64,000 nt of DNA from Fodinicurvata sp. EGI_FJ10296 (GCF_040712075.1 NZ_JBFCVL010000010.1:62001-126000); one strand, 5' to 3'; shown: positions 49,142 to 59,044, counted from the stretch's first letter. Notes: generated by a model not told the origin, from the sequence alone. Program-made: numbers and translations.

Positions 49142-50875
49142 ATGGGATTTTCCGGTATGGCAACCATGAGCGCGGCTTTGAACTGTCGCCCGAGTATTTC
49201 CGGACATCGCTACATGGTCGCGGCGGGGCATCATCTCGCCAGCATGGCCGGGTCGGAAGTGCTTCGCGCGGGCGGCAATGCGATCGACGCCGGCGTTGCC
49301 GCCGGAATCGCACTGGGCGTTCTGGAGAGCGAATTCGTCAGCGTCGCGGGCGTGGCGCCGATCATCCTGTACTCTGCCGAAAAAGACGAAATGGTCACCA
49401 TCAGCGGTCTCGGTGGCTGGCCCAGCGCCGCGCGGCGTGAGCAGCTGGCCATCGAATGGGGCGGACTTATTCCAGCCGGCGTCCAGCGCACCGTGGTACC
49501 GGCGGCACCGGATGCCTGGATCACGGCACTGGAAAAATACGGCACCATGGGATTTGCGGATACCGCGGCCTACGCGATCGAGTTCGCTGCCCGGGGTTTC
49601 CCGATGTACCCGATGATGGCCGACCGCATCGAAAAGTATCGTGACTCCTATTCCCGATTCCCCACAAACAGGGAAATCTATCTGCCCAATGGCCGGGTAC
49701 CGGCGATCGGCGACCAGTTCGTTCAGTCGGATCTCGCGTCCAGCCTTCAGTTTCTGGCCGATGAAGACCGGGCCGCAGCGGCAAAGGGCGGGCGACTGGC
49801 CGGACTTCAGGCAGCGCGGGATGCCTTTTATCGCGGCGACATCGCGAAGAAGATCATCGCTTTCCACCAGTCCGAAGGCGGCCTGCTGTCCGCAGACGAT
49901 CTGGCGAATTTCTCTGTTGAGATCGAGAAATCCACTCAAATCCGGTTCAGTGATTGGGAAGTCCATGGTTGCGGCCCGTGGTGCCAGGGTCCGATGCTGC
50001 TTCAGGCTCTCAAGATAATCGAGGGTTTCGATATCAAGAGCATGGGCCACAACTCGCCGGAATACCTGCATGTCATCGTCGAGGCGTTGAAGCTTGCCGC
50101 GGGCGACCGGGAACGCTATCTGGGCGACCCGAAATTCGTCGACGTTCCGATGGCGAAGCTGCTTTCCGACGACTATCTGACAGCACGCAGAAAAATGATC
50201 GACCCTGAGCGCGCCTTCCCGGACATGCCGCCGGGCGGGCTGGACGGTCAGGGCGAAAGCCTGGTCGCCGGGGACTTCAACACCGGTTCATCGATGGACA
50301 CGAGCTACGTTTGCGTCGTCGACAAGGCCGGCAACGTGTTTTCCGCGACGCCCAGCGATGCCTCCTATAACGCGCCGGTCGTTCCGGGCCTCGGCTTCAT
50401 CGTCTCATCCCGTGGCCAGCAGTCGTGGCTCGAGGCGGATCATCCATCCTCTCTGGAACCCGGCAAGCGTCCGCGTCTCACGCCGAATCCGGCAATCGCG
50501 GTCCACGGGAACAGGATGGTGCCGTTCGGTTCGCCCGGCGGCGACGTGCAGACTCAGGCGATGCTTCAGGCTTTTCTGAATTTCGCCGTCTTCGGCAACG
50601 ATCTGCAGACGTCGGTTGAATTGCCGCGTGTCGCTTCGTATTCCTTCCCGTCGTCATTCACGCCGCATAAATCCGAACCGGGCGTATTGCGGATCGAAAG
50701 CCGCATTGCGCAAGACGTCTGCGACCGGCTTTCGGATCTGGGACACAAGGTTGAACGCTGGCCGGACTATACCTGGCTGGCAGGCAGCGTTTCCATGATC
50801 GACGGCAACCGGGACAGCGGTCGGATCGATGGCGCATCCGACCCACGCCGCGTGGGCTATGCCATCGGCTGGTAA
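49142..50875 (+). CDS. Gamma-glutamyltranspeptidase-like Ntn hydrolase (cluster 2)
   Basis: This 577-aa protein is a paralog of the one at 25717-27438. It shares YMVAAGHHLAS, VLRAGGNAIDAGVAAGIALGVLESE and the nucleophile block MDTSYVCVVDKAGNVFSATPSDAS (predicted Thr387). The RExAP motif is again absent (GLGGWPSAARRE, 89-100) and PRLTPNP (444-450) replaces PLSSMSP. No signal peptide is visible. The start could be ATG 49142 or 49157; neither has a good ribosome site, and a hairpin sits directly upstream. I infer a cytoplasmic amidohydrolase in the same type of pathway as cluster 1. Confidence 0.84.
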   Translation: MGFSGMATMSAALNCRPSISGHRYMVAAGHHLASMAGSEVLRAGGNAIDAGVAAGIALGVLESEFVSVAGVAPIILYSAEKDEMVTISGLGGWPSAARREQLAIEWGGLIPAGVQRTVVPAAPDAWITALEKYGTMGFADTAAYAIEFAARGFPMYPMMADRIEKYRDSYSRFPTNREIYLPNGRVPAIGDQFVQSDLASSLQFLADEDRAAAAKGGRLAGLQAARDAFYRGDIAKKIIAFHQSEGGLLSADDLANFSVEIEKSTQIRFSDWEVHGCGPWCQGPMLLQALKIIEGFDIKSMGHNSPEYLHVIVEALKLAAGDRERYLGDPKFVDVPMAKLLSDDYLTARRKMIDPERAFPDMPPGGLDGQGESLVAGDFNTGSSMDTSYVCVVDKAGNVFSATPSDASYNAPVVPGLGFIVSSRGQQSWLEADHPSSLEPGKRPRLTPNPAIAVHGNRMVPFGSPGGDVQTQAMLQAFLNFAVFGNDLQTSVELPRVASYSFPSSFTPHKSEPGVLRIESRIAQDVCDRLSDLGHKVERWPDYTWLAGSVSMIDGNRDSGRIDGASDPRRVGYAIGW

Positions 50876-50904
50876 TCACCCCATCATATATACCAGGTCT
50901 TCCA

Positions 50905-52188
50905 ATGTCAGGATTTTCGTCAGCGCCGGAGGCCTCGCCTTTGCGTCAGATCGTCATCATAGGCGCCGGAGCCGTCGGCGCCGCCACGGCCCTGAACTTG
51001 AGGCGCAAGGGGTTCGAGACGACGATCGTCGACTCTCAGCCCCCCGGTCATGGCTGCTCATTCGGCAATGCGGGCGCCATCTCGCCCGGATCCGTCGCGC
51101 CGATCGCGCTGCCGGGAATGTTCCAGCAGGTTCCGAAATGGCTGATCGATCCGCTCGGTCCCTTGTTCGTGCGCTGGCGCTATCTGCCTCAAGCGGCGCC
51201 ATGGCTGATGCGGTGGGTGGCCGCGAGCCGGATGGCGGCCGTCGATCGAGCATCCGACGGTTTGAGGCCGCTCGTCGGCACAGCCTTCAACGAGTATGAA
51301 ATGCTTCTGGGCGCATCGGCGTTCCAGACATTGTTCCGCCGTCAGGGGCAGCTTTATGTGTGGGAATCCGACACCCCCTCGAAGTCGGAAACCGTCGGTC
51401 ACCAACTCAGGGCACGGCATGGAATCGAATGCCATTGGCTGAGGCCCGAAGAAATCCGTCAGTACGAGCCGGGTCTCGCGCCCATATTCGCGCGTGGGCT
51501 GTTTCTGCCGAACAACGGCCATACGATTCAACCGCTGTCGCTCGTCGAAACCATGATCGAGCAATATCTGGCCGAGGGAGGCAAGGTAGAGCGAGGGCAC
51601 GTTGCCGACATCCGGCCACACGACTACGGCACGGTCACGGTCCACCTGGACGACGGCCGGAGCATCGATGCCGCCCGCGCGGTTCTGGCGGCGGGCGCAT
51701 GGTCGGCGCGGATCGCCAAACGGCTCGGCGTTCGTATTCCGCTGGAAACCGAGCGCGGATATCACGTCATGCTGCCCCATGACGCCGCACTTGTCCGTCG
51801 TCCGATCATGAATGCGGATCGGGGCTTCATCGTCAGCCCCATGAGCGACGGCATGCGGGTTGCGGGCACGGTGGAGATCGCGGGCGTCGACGCGCCGCCC
51901 GACTATAGACGCGCTCAATCCCTGCTTCACCACGCAAGGGCCATGTTCCCCGACCTGCGCGGCGACGAGTCCAGCGTGTGGATGGGACGCCGCCCATCGC
52001 TGCCGGACAGCATCCCCGTCATCGGCCCGTGCCCCACCGCCCCCTCGGTCGTCTTCGCATTCGGCCATGGGCATCTGGGCATTACCGGCGCGGCGATGAC
52101 GGGCCGGTTGGTCTCGGAAATCATCAACAACGAACCCACCGCCATCGACATCGCCCCTTACCGGCCGGAGCGGTTTACCGGCGGATAG
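50905..52188 (+). CDS. DadA-like FAD-dependent oxidoreductase (cluster 2)
   Basis: This 427-aa flavoenzyme is paralogous to the protein at 27867-29153. Shared blocks include IVIIGAGAVGAATALNLRRKGFETTIVD, GNAGAISPGSVAPIALPGMFQQVPKWL, WRYLPQAAPWLMRWV, ETERGYHVMLP and MGRRPSLPDSIPVIGPCP. It should oxidise an amine or amino acid to an imine. It ends the plus-strand operon starting at 46025. The matching RidA protein for this cluster is on the opposite strand at 53977-54333. Confidence 0.85.
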   Translation: MSGFSSAPEASPLRQIVIIGAGAVGAATALNLRRKGFETTIVDSQPPGHGCSFGNAGAISPGSVAPIALPGMFQQVPKWLIDPLGPLFVRWRYLPQAAPWLMRWVAASRMAAVDRASDGLRPLVGTAFNEYEMLLGASAFQTLFRRQGQLYVWESDTPSKSETVGHQLRARHGIECHWLRPEEIRQYEPGLAPIFARGLFLPNNGHTIQPLSLVETMIEQYLAEGGKVERGHVADIRPHDYGTVTVHLDDGRSIDAARAVLAAGAWSARIAKRLGVRIPLETERGYHVMLPHDAALVRRPIMNADRGFIVSPMSDGMRVAGTVEIAGVDAPPDYRRAQSLLHHARAMFPDLRGDESSVWMGRRPSLPDSIPVIGPCPTAPSVVFAFGHGHLGITGAAMTGRLVSEIINNEPTAIDIAPYRPERFTGG

Positions 52189-52209
52189 GGACGCACACTT
52201 GCCGGCGGT

Positions 52210-53160
52210 TCAGTAGCCCCGCGTCCGGTCGATCTGCTTCAGGAGTTTTTCGCCGGCGGCGAACCGCCTGACATTCTCCAGAAATACCGGCACTGCGTCC
52301 TCCGGAATGATCGGGCCGGACATATGCGGCGTAATGATCAGGTTCTCCAGGTCCCAGAGTTCACTGTCCGGGGACAGTGGCTCCTGCTCGAAGACATCGA
52401 GCACGGCGCCGTTTATAACACCGGTTCGCAACGCATGAGCCAGCGCCACCTCGTCGACACTGGTGCCGCGCCCGATATTGATGAAGCAGGCGGTGCGCTT
52501 CATCGTGGCGAAGGTATCGGCATTGAACAGATGACGGGTTTGCGGTGTCGCCGGCAGCACGGACACAAGAAAGTCCGTGACGCTCAGAAAATCGTCGAAC
52601 TCCTCATCCCCGCAATAGACATGGTCGACGAAGGGCACGTCGCGAAGGGTCGATCGGCGCCATCCGACGACCCGCATCCCGTTTTCGGTCATCCGGCGGG
52701 CGACAAGACTGCCGATATCGCCAAGTCCTGCCACGCCAACGACTTTATCGGTGGTGAGATCGGTTCGAACCGGCTTCCAGGCGCGGCGCTGCTGGTTGCG
52801 CATGCACAGATGCAGGCGCTGACTCAAGGCAAATACCGCCGCAACGACGTATTCGACCATTCTGGGCGCGAGGGCGGCGCCCTCGTTTCGTGTAAGCACG
52901 ATGTCGGTGGGCAGGTCGCCGCGAAAGGCCACATCGTCGACGCCGGCGCCAAGCTTGTGGATCCATCGCAGCGATCGTGCCTTTTGGAAGATGCTGTCAG
53001 GGAATTTCCAGCCGACCAGGATCTCGGCCTGCCCGGCAAAGGGCTCAGCTTCTTCGGCGGAGGATGCCGCATTGATCGTGGCGGCGGGCAAGGCCTCGGC
53101 GCAAAGCTGTCGATAACGGCGCGCCTCCTGGCCACCCGGTGTGAAAATCAGGATATTCAT
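52210..53160 (-). CDS. D-isomer-specific 2-hydroxyacid dehydrogenase (GhrA-like)
   Basis: This 316-aa NAD(P)-dependent dehydrogenase has the dinucleotide motif VVGVAGLGDIGSLVARRMTENGMRVVGWRR. Later blocks are LPATPQTRHLFNADTFATMKRTACFINIGRGTSVDEVAL and the C-terminal VLDVFEQEPLSPDSELWDLENLIITPHMSG, with the catalytic His in TPHMSG. It probably reduces a glyoxylate- or pyruvate-type 2-oxoacid, which could be the product of the flavoenzyme/RidA step. I start at ATG 53160; the open frame before it is not homologous. It is the last gene of the minus-strand operon. Confidence 0.88.
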   Translation of the reverse strand: MNILIFTPGGQEARRYRQLCAEALPAATINAASSAEEAEPFAGQAEILVGWKFPDSIFQKARSLRWIHKLGAGVDDVAFRGDLPTDIVLTRNEGAALAPRMVEYVVAAVFALSQRLHLCMRNQQRRAWKPVRTDLTTDKVVGVAGLGDIGSLVARRMTENGMRVVGWRRSTLRDVPFVDHVYCGDEEFDDFLSVTDFLVSVLPATPQTRHLFNADTFATMKRTACFINIGRGTSVDEVALAHALRTGVINGAVLDVFEQEPLSPDSELWDLENLIITPHMSGPIIPEDAVPVFLENVRRFAAGEKLLKQIDRTRGY

Positions 53161-53164
53161 CAGG

Positions 53165-53905
53165 TCACGTTCCGTTGGTGACGCGGCTTCGAGTGACCGC
53201 TTCCTCGGTGGGGTGGGGGGGATGGCCATCGCTCGTCGTTGCACGGATGTGGTCGACGAGACGCCGTCCCTCGCCGAGGCTGTGCTCTCGCATCAGGGCC
53301 TCGGCGGCGTCTTCGTCACCGGCACAAATGGCATCGACGATGGGTTTGTGCTGCGCCACGACATCCGCAGCCGCAGCTATCAGCGAGTTGGAGGATGCGA
53401 TCAGCAGCCGGACCTGCTGCTCGATCAACCGGTAATGCTTCATCAATTGGGCATTGCCCGAAAGTTCGATCAACAATTCATGCAGCGCAAAATCGGCTTC
53501 CGCCAACGCGGCCTTGTCGTCCTTGCGTGCGGCTTTCTCAAGGTTTCGCTGCGCCTTGCGAATACGCTCTATGTGCTCCGCCGTAACCTGAGACGCCGCC
53601 AGCCGCACCGCCAGCCCCTCAAGCGCACTGCGAAGGGTATAGAGATCCCACGCAGCCTCAGCCGTGAGTTCGGAGACCATCCATTTGGTATAGGCGACCT
53701 GGGTCACCAGCCCCTCATGAGCCAATTCGGCAAGCGCCCCGCGAATGGTGCTCCGGCTCAGCCCGACTTCCTCGGCGATCGCCGTCTCCACCAGGCGTTC
53801 GCCCGACGCCAGGTGACCGGACAAAATCTGTCCGCGAAGGTGATCGACGGCCTGTTTTCCGAGAGACTGGCGGCTGATTTTTCCCTTGGCCGCATTTGTC
53901 GGCAT
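53165..53905 (-). CDS. GntR-family (FCD domain) transcriptional regulator
   Basis: This 246-aa regulator has an N-terminal winged HTH (QAVDHLRGQILSGHLASGERLVETAIAEEVGLSRSTIRGALAELAHEGLV) and an all-helical FCD effector domain (about residues 95-225), with LRSALEGLAVRLAASQVT and the metal/ligand histidines in FALHELLIELSGN. ATG 53905 has AGGAGG eight bases upstream, better than the GTG at 53914. It lies inside the TRAP/Hyu operon and is the best candidate to bind the palindrome at 62277-62296. Confidence 0.9.
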   Translation of the reverse strand: MPTNAAKGKISRQSLGKQAVDHLRGQILSGHLASGERLVETAIAEEVGLSRSTIRGALAELAHEGLVTQVAYTKWMVSELTAEAAWDLYTLRSALEGLAVRLAASQVTAEHIERIRKAQRNLEKAARKDDKAALAEADFALHELLIELSGNAQLMKHYRLIEQQVRLLIASSNSLIAAAADVVAQHKPIVDAICAGDEDAAEALMREHSLGEGRRLVDHIRATTSDGHPPHPTEEAVTRSRVTNGT

Positions 53906-53976
53906 CCCGCTCACCTCCTCCTGGTCGATTTGCCGTCAATCCTCGCCCCGCTGGCGGCTCCGGCATCCCGTCGAGG

Positions 53977-54333
53977 TTAGGTGCCGGACCCCGGAAGAAC
54001 CGCCTGCGCCATCATTTCAACCAAAATTTCGGGACGCGCAAGGCTGGACTGCACAGTGGCGCGCGCCGGTGTCGCATCGGGGTCGACCCAATTTTCCCAG
54101 GCTTCGTTCATTGGCGCAAAATCGCCGATGTCTTTCAGCCAGATGTTGACGCTGACCAGATGGCGTTTGTCCGTCCCGGCTTCCTGCAGGTATTTGTCGA
54201 TCTGCTGCAGAATATCGTTCGTCTGGCCCGATACATCCTGTTCCTTATCGGCGGCGGTAAAGCCCGACATGAAAACGAAGCCATTGGCGATGACGGCCTT
54301 GCTCAGTCGGGCGTTTGAATCGATGCGTTTCAC
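53977..54333 (-). CDS. RidA-family protein (cluster 2)
   Basis: This 118-aa RidA family member has the core VIANGFVFMSGFTAADKEQDVSGQTNDILQQIDKYLQEAGTDKRHLVSVNIWL. The conserved arginine is in PARATVQSSLA and the glutamate in ILVEMMAQAVL. It should hydrolyse imines produced by a flavoenzyme such as the DadA-like protein at 50905. The start is GTG 54333 after GGAG. It lies between the esterase-like gene and gntR on the minus strand. Confidence 0.88.
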   Translation of the reverse strand: MKRIDSNARLSKAVIANGFVFMSGFTAADKEQDVSGQTNDILQQIDKYLQEAGTDKRHLVSVNIWLKDIGDFAPMNEAWENWVDPDATPARATVQSSLARPEILVEMMAQAVLPGSGT

Positions 54334-54377
54334 AGGGGAACTCCATGTTGATGGTTGGGACAGCGTTTGACTGTATC

Positions 54378-55310
54378 TCAGGAAAGGTGGGCTCTGATCC
54401 GCTCGCAGAGAACGTCGAATTCCTGCATTGCGGGCCTTGAGACAAAGCGTGCGCGCAGGAATCCGTGGATCATACCGTCGACAGTCCGGACTTCCGCCGG
54501 AATGCCGGCCGCGCTCAGTTTGCGGCCATAGTTGATGCCGTCGTCGCGAAGGGGATCGTACTGGGCATTCATGATCAATGCCGGCGGCAATCCGGTCAGG
54601 TCCTCGGCGCGGGCGGGGTAAGAAACGGGGTCACTTTCATCACCGCCCGGCATGTACTGCGACCAGTAGTAGCGCATGTCTTCTGTCGTCAGGAACGGTG
54701 AGTGGGCGTTTTCCTCGTAGGATCTGGTCGAAAAGTCGGGATCGATCGCCGGATAGAGCATGATCTGATACCGCAGACCTGGCACCCCTTCGCGTTTGAC
54801 CATCTGCGTCAGCGACGCGACCAGATGTCCGCCCGCGCTGTCGCCGGCGATGCCGATACGCTCCGGGTCGACGCCATGGAGCCGCCCCTCACCCCGCGCC
54901 CAATCCAGAACCCTGAAGCAGTCGATGACGGCGGCGGGATGCGGGTTCTCCGGCGCCCGGCGGTAATGCACCGCAATCACCTGAACCCCGGCGGCGTGGG
55001 CAATGCCCGCCGTCAGCCCGTCATGGGTGTCCAGGCTGCCCATTACCCAGCCGCCACCATGAAAATAGAGCAGGGTCGGCAACGGCCCTTCGACGGCGGG
55101 GCGATAGATGCGGATTGGAATTTCACGGCCCTGGTCCTGCACGTACCAGTTTCTGACGACGAGACCGTCGGGATACGGCGGCCGGCTGGCCGCGGCGTAG
55201 TTCTCGAAACGCAAGCGCCGTTCTTCCGGCGTCCCGGTCTTGGTCCCGGATGGGCCGACGGCACTGACGGCTGCGTCGATATATTCTGATATTCCTTCGG
55301 CGAACTTCAT
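54378..55310 (-). CDS. Alpha/beta hydrolase fold-3 (hormone-sensitive-lipase-like) protein
   Basis: This 310-aa hydrolase has the oxyanion-hole motif YFHGGGWVMGS near residue 86 and the nucleophile elbow GIAGDSAGGH near residue 158. The predicted catalytic Asp is in NAQYDPLRDDG and the His in GMIHGFL. It is a typical cytoplasmic esterase or amidase-type enzyme. ATG 55310 has GGAGAAACC upstream; the longer frame to 55427 overlaps hyuB and is not homologous. In this operon it may open a lactone or ester linked to the HyuAB step; the substrate is unknown. Confidence 0.9.
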   Translation of the reverse strand: MKFAEGISEYIDAAVSAVGPSGTKTGTPEERRLRFENYAAASRPPYPDGLVVRNWYVQDQGREIPIRIYRPAVEGPLPTLLYFHGGGWVMGSLDTHDGLTAGIAHAAGVQVIAVHYRRAPENPHPAAVIDCFRVLDWARGEGRLHGVDPERIGIAGDSAGGHLVASLTQMVKREGVPGLRYQIMLYPAIDPDFSTRSYEENAHSPFLTTEDMRYYWSQYMPGGDESDPVSYPARAEDLTGLPPALIMNAQYDPLRDDGINYGRKLSAAGIPAEVRTVDGMIHGFLRARFVSRPAMQEFDVLCERIRAHLS

Positions 55311-55344
55311 TCTGGTTTCTCCGGGGCGGGGCTGGGAAAACGGG

Positions 55345-56976
55345 TCATGCGGTGACCAGGCCGGTTTCCGCATCGGCGCGGATATGGGCCGGATCGCGCT
55401 CACTGGCATGGCCGTAGCCACCGCCACCGCCCGTACTGAGCACGAGCCGATCGCCGGCCCGCAGCATGATCGACCCTTTGGACGAGACGCTGATCACCTC
55501 GTCGCCGCGCAAGACCTCACATTTTCCGCACTGTCCCGGCTCACCGCCGAACGCGCCTTGTGCCGGAATCCGGAAGCGGTCGGCGTAGATCGAGAACTGA
55601 ACGTTGTCCCGCAGAATCTTGTAGGTCCTGACAAAGCCGAGCCCGCCGCGATACCGGCCGGACCCGGCGGAATCGGGCCGCAAACGGTATTCGACCACCC
55701 GGAAGAAATCGAAGTTCATGTCAAGGGCTTCGACCGGCACATTCGTGCAGTTCGAGAGCGGACCGGCCACCGCATCGCAGCCGTCGGCGCGGCCCGAAGC
55801 GCCGTATCCACCGTTGTGAACCTCCAGATAGACCTGGTAGCCGTTTTCACCGAGATGGCTGAGGCAGGTTGCGACCGTGGAGTCGTATCCGGGCGCGATC
55901 GTCATTTCCGGAACGGCTTGGCTGAGCGCCTGAAGCACCGCGTCATAGGCCCGGTAGGCCGCCTCCATCCGGGCCCGAACCGGCGCGGGCGGCCGAGGGT
56001 TCAACAATGATCCGAGAGGCGCCTTGATGCTGATCGCCCGGCGCGCGCCTTCGTTGAACGGCACATCGTATTCCGTCAGGATCGACTTCAGACAACTCAG
56101 CGTCGACGAGATGGTCGACGCCATCGGCGCGTTCATGTTCGTGCCGACCTGCGGCGAGGTCCCTTCGTAGTCGACCTCCAGATTCTGTCCGCTTACCGTC
56201 ACCTTTGCTTCGACATACAGCGGCTCGTCATTGACACCGTCATCGTCCACGGCATCGCGTCCGTGATAAACACCGTCCGGCACTGCCGAAATCGCAGCAC
56301 GGACCCGGCGCTCGGAATAGCCGATCATCTCGTCCATCACGCCCGTAACCAACGGGGCGCCGTATTTCCGGCACAGCTCCCTGACCCGGCGATCGCCGAC
56401 GCGCGTTGCCGCGATCTGTGCATTGATGTCGCCGATTGTCTGTTGCGGAACCCGGACATTGGCGGCGACCAGCCGCTCGAACATGCCGCCATTCCAATCG
56501 CGGCTGAGGCTGTAGCGCGAAGGCGGAATGACGAGACCTTCCTGATAGAAATCGGTGGCGGAGTTGTTCAGCCCCGGTGCACCACCCCCGATGTCCAGGT
56601 GATGGGCGACGGAAGCCGAGAATCCGACCAGCTTGTCGTCAAAGAAGATCGGCAGGAAAACGAAGATATCCTGGAGATGCTGTCCGCCCTCATAGGGGTG
56701 GTTGGATATGTAGAAATCGTCGGGCGTAAGCGTCTCGGGCGGATACAAGGCGGCACAGCCACGGAAGGTCTGCGACAGGGAATTCACGAGAATGGGGATG
56801 AGTTCGTCGCTCTGGGCGACGGCGGCGCCGGAGGCATCCATGATTCCGGTCGAGGCATCCTTGGCGTCTCGCACGATGCTGGAATAGGCCGAGCGGACCA
56901 GCTTCGCGCCCATTTCACGGGCAACGGCCATCATCGACTGGCTGATGACCGCATAGTCTACGGGTTCGATCTTCAT
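55345..56976 (-). CDS. Hydantoinase B/oxoprolinase family subunit (TRAP cluster B)
   Basis: This 543-aa HyuB begins MKIEPVDYAVISQSMMAVAREMGAKLVRSAYS, with SNHPYEGGQHLQDIFVFLPIFF, SVAHHLDIGG and the C-terminal LSTGGGGGYGHASERD. It starts 2 bp after the hyuA stop with ACGGAGG upstream. The opening differs from the DPITLEVVRNKL type of the other HyuB in this window, so the two pairs belong to separate subfamilies and are not recent duplicates. Confidence 0.92.
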   Translation of the reverse strand: MKIEPVDYAVISQSMMAVAREMGAKLVRSAYSSIVRDAKDASTGIMDASGAAVAQSDELIPILVNSLSQTFRGCAALYPPETLTPDDFYISNHPYEGGQHLQDIFVFLPIFFDDKLVGFSASVAHHLDIGGGAPGLNNSATDFYQEGLVIPPSRYSLSRDWNGGMFERLVAANVRVPQQTIGDINAQIAATRVGDRRVRELCRKYGAPLVTGVMDEMIGYSERRVRAAISAVPDGVYHGRDAVDDDGVNDEPLYVEAKVTVSGQNLEVDYEGTSPQVGTNMNAPMASTISSTLSCLKSILTEYDVPFNEGARRAISIKAPLGSLLNPRPPAPVRARMEAAYRAYDAVLQALSQAVPEMTIAPGYDSTVATCLSHLGENGYQVYLEVHNGGYGASGRADGCDAVAGPLSNCTNVPVEALDMNFDFFRVVEYRLRPDSAGSGRYRGGLGFVRTYKILRDNVQFSIYADRFRIPAQGAFGGEPGQCGKCEVLRGDEVISVSSKGSIMLRAGDRLVLSTGGGGGYGHASERDPAHIRADAETGLVTA

Positions 56977-56978
56977 CC

Positions 56979-58994
56979 TCAAAGCCTCCGTAAGACGAGG
57001 TTGTCGGCGTCGTCGACGACGGCGCTCCATCCGGGCGGCACGAAAGCTGTCGATGTGCTGTCCTCGATGACGGCGGCACCCTCCAGGCTCGTATTTCGGG
57101 CGAGAACCTTGCGGTTGACGAAACGACAGTCGACATGTCCGCCGCGATAGGCGATGCGACCTAGCTGATCATGGGCCACGCTGTCATCGACCTGACCGAT
57201 CGCCTGGCCTCGTCCACCGCTGGCTTTGCTGGCGCCGAACCGGAATGAAACGATCTCGATCGGCTTGTTGCCCGTGGTCGCGAAGCTGTACGCCTCTTCG
57301 TGGGCGACGTGGAACTTCTCCTTCAGGTCTTCTTCGGTCAGCGTATCAAGGTCTTTTGCGTCGATCGACGCGGGGATTTCGAACGCCTGGCCGACATGCC
57401 TCATCTCGATCGTCACGTCGTATTGAAGATCGCCGGTAATCCCCAGACCCTGGAAGTAGTCGACGCACCGCCGCTGCAGATCGCGGCAGACATCCCGGAC
57501 CTGAGACGGCGCCTCGGCGTCGACGCGTATGTTCCGGGTCAGGGTTTCAAAATGGACGGTATCGGAAACCAGCAGCCCGTAGGCCGAGATCACGCCGGCA
57601 CAGGGCGGCACGACAACGACATTGATGCCGAGATCCTCGGCGATTTCCGCAGCATGAAGCGGCCCGGCGCCGCCGAAGGGAACGAGCGCATAATCGCGGG
57701 GATCCCGGCCGCGTTCGGTTGAAATGATGCGCAGAGCCCCGACGATGTTGGCGTTGGCAACACGAATGGCGTTGTCGGAGAATTCGTGAACATCCTTACC
57801 GAGGACCTTTCCGACACTATCGAGTGCGTTTCGCGCGGCACCGGCGTCGAGCGTCATTCGGCCGCCGAGGCGGCTGTCGGCGCGGATCGTGCCGCGCACG
57901 ACATGGGCATCGGTCAGCGCCGGACGCTCGCCGCCCTGGCCATAGCACGCGGGGCCGGGTTTCGAACCGGCACTTTCCGGCCCGACACGCAGGACACCGC
58001 CGTCGTCGATCCAGATGATACTGCCGCCGCCTGCCCCGACGGTATTGATATCGAGCATGGGCGTCTTGATCGGCAGCCCGTCCAACCGCGATTCCGGTGA
58101 TAACGACGCCTTGCCGTCGGTAGTCAGGCAGACATCCGCGCTGGTTCCGCCGATGTCGAGCGTCATGATATTCGAAAAGCCGGAACGCTCGACCTGCCGC
58201 AATGCGCCGACGACGCCGGCTGCCGGTCCCGACAAAAGGGCGCTTATGGCGTTCTTGCGCATTGCATCGGCCGGGGCGATGCCGCCGTTGGATTGCATCA
58301 CCGAAAAGCGGCCGGTGAAACCACGCTTCGTCAATTCGCTTTCCAGCCGGCCCAGATAGGACGAGATCACCGGCTGAACATAGGCTGCAAGAGTGGCTGT
58401 CGTCGCCCGCTCATATTCCCGATACTCGCCGCTGACATCAGACGATATCGTCACCGGCAGATCGGGGAAATTCCTGTTCACGACCTCCCTGATCATCATT
58501 TCATGTCGCGAATTGGCATAGGAATTCAGCAAGCAGACGGCGACGGCGTCGTAAGTCCGGGCGCCGAGGAATCCGCACAAGCGCCGCTCGGCCTCGGCCT
58601 CGTCGAGTTCGGTCTCCACCGCGCCCGTGCTCAACACTCGTTCCGCGATACCCAGGATGTCCGGCCGTTTCACAACGGGCACGGGCTTCTGATAGAAGAG
58701 ATCGTAAATGCGATGACGGTCGTGGCGCTGGAGGAAAAGCAGATCCTCGAAGCCGGCAGTCACGACAAAAGCGACGCGGCCACCCTTCCGCTCCAGCACC
58801 GCATTGGTGGCGACGGTCGATCCGTGGACGATTTCGTCCACGGTGGAGAGATCGATTTTCGCCGCATCGAGCGCCTGCAATGCGCCCTCGTCGGGGCGAC
58901 CGCGAACGCTCGGCACCTTGCCGACACTCATCCGCCCTTCATCCAGAGCGACCAGATCGGTAAACGTACCGCCTACTTCAATACCCACCCGCAT
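56979..58994 (-). CDS. Hydantoinase A/oxoprolinase family subunit (TRAP cluster B)
   Basis: This 671-aa HyuA has the phosphate motif MRVGIEVGGTFTDLVAL, then GSTVATNAVLERKGGRVAFVVTAGFEDLL, TLDIGGTSADVCL near residue 280 and FGGAGPLHAAEIAEDLGINVVVVPP near residue 440. It forms the ATP-dependent partner of the downstream HyuB. GGAGAGTCCGGA precedes the ATG. The preceding gene on this strand is the TAXI binding protein, which links transport with ring-opening or carboxylation. Confidence 0.92.
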   Translation of the reverse strand: MRVGIEVGGTFTDLVALDEGRMSVGKVPSVRGRPDEGALQALDAAKIDLSTVDEIVHGSTVATNAVLERKGGRVAFVVTAGFEDLLFLQRHDRHRIYDLFYQKPVPVVKRPDILGIAERVLSTGAVETELDEAEAERRLCGFLGARTYDAVAVCLLNSYANSRHEMMIREVVNRNFPDLPVTISSDVSGEYREYERATTATLAAYVQPVISSYLGRLESELTKRGFTGRFSVMQSNGGIAPADAMRKNAISALLSGPAAGVVGALRQVERSGFSNIMTLDIGGTSADVCLTTDGKASLSPESRLDGLPIKTPMLDINTVGAGGGSIIWIDDGGVLRVGPESAGSKPGPACYGQGGERPALTDAHVVRGTIRADSRLGGRMTLDAGAARNALDSVGKVLGKDVHEFSDNAIRVANANIVGALRIISTERGRDPRDYALVPFGGAGPLHAAEIAEDLGINVVVVPPCAGVISAYGLLVSDTVHFETLTRNIRVDAEAPSQVRDVCRDLQRRCVDYFQGLGITGDLQYDVTIEMRHVGQAFEIPASIDAKDLDTLTEEDLKEKFHVAHEEAYSFATTGNKPIEIVSFRFGASKASGGRGQAIGQVDDSVAHDQLGRIAYRGGHVDCRFVNRKVLARNTSLEGAAVIEDSTSTAFVPPGWSAVVDDADNLVLRRL

Positions 58995-59044
58995 TCCGGA
59001 CTCTCCTGAGCATCATATGCGTGTTTTGGAAAACAACGGGCGCC

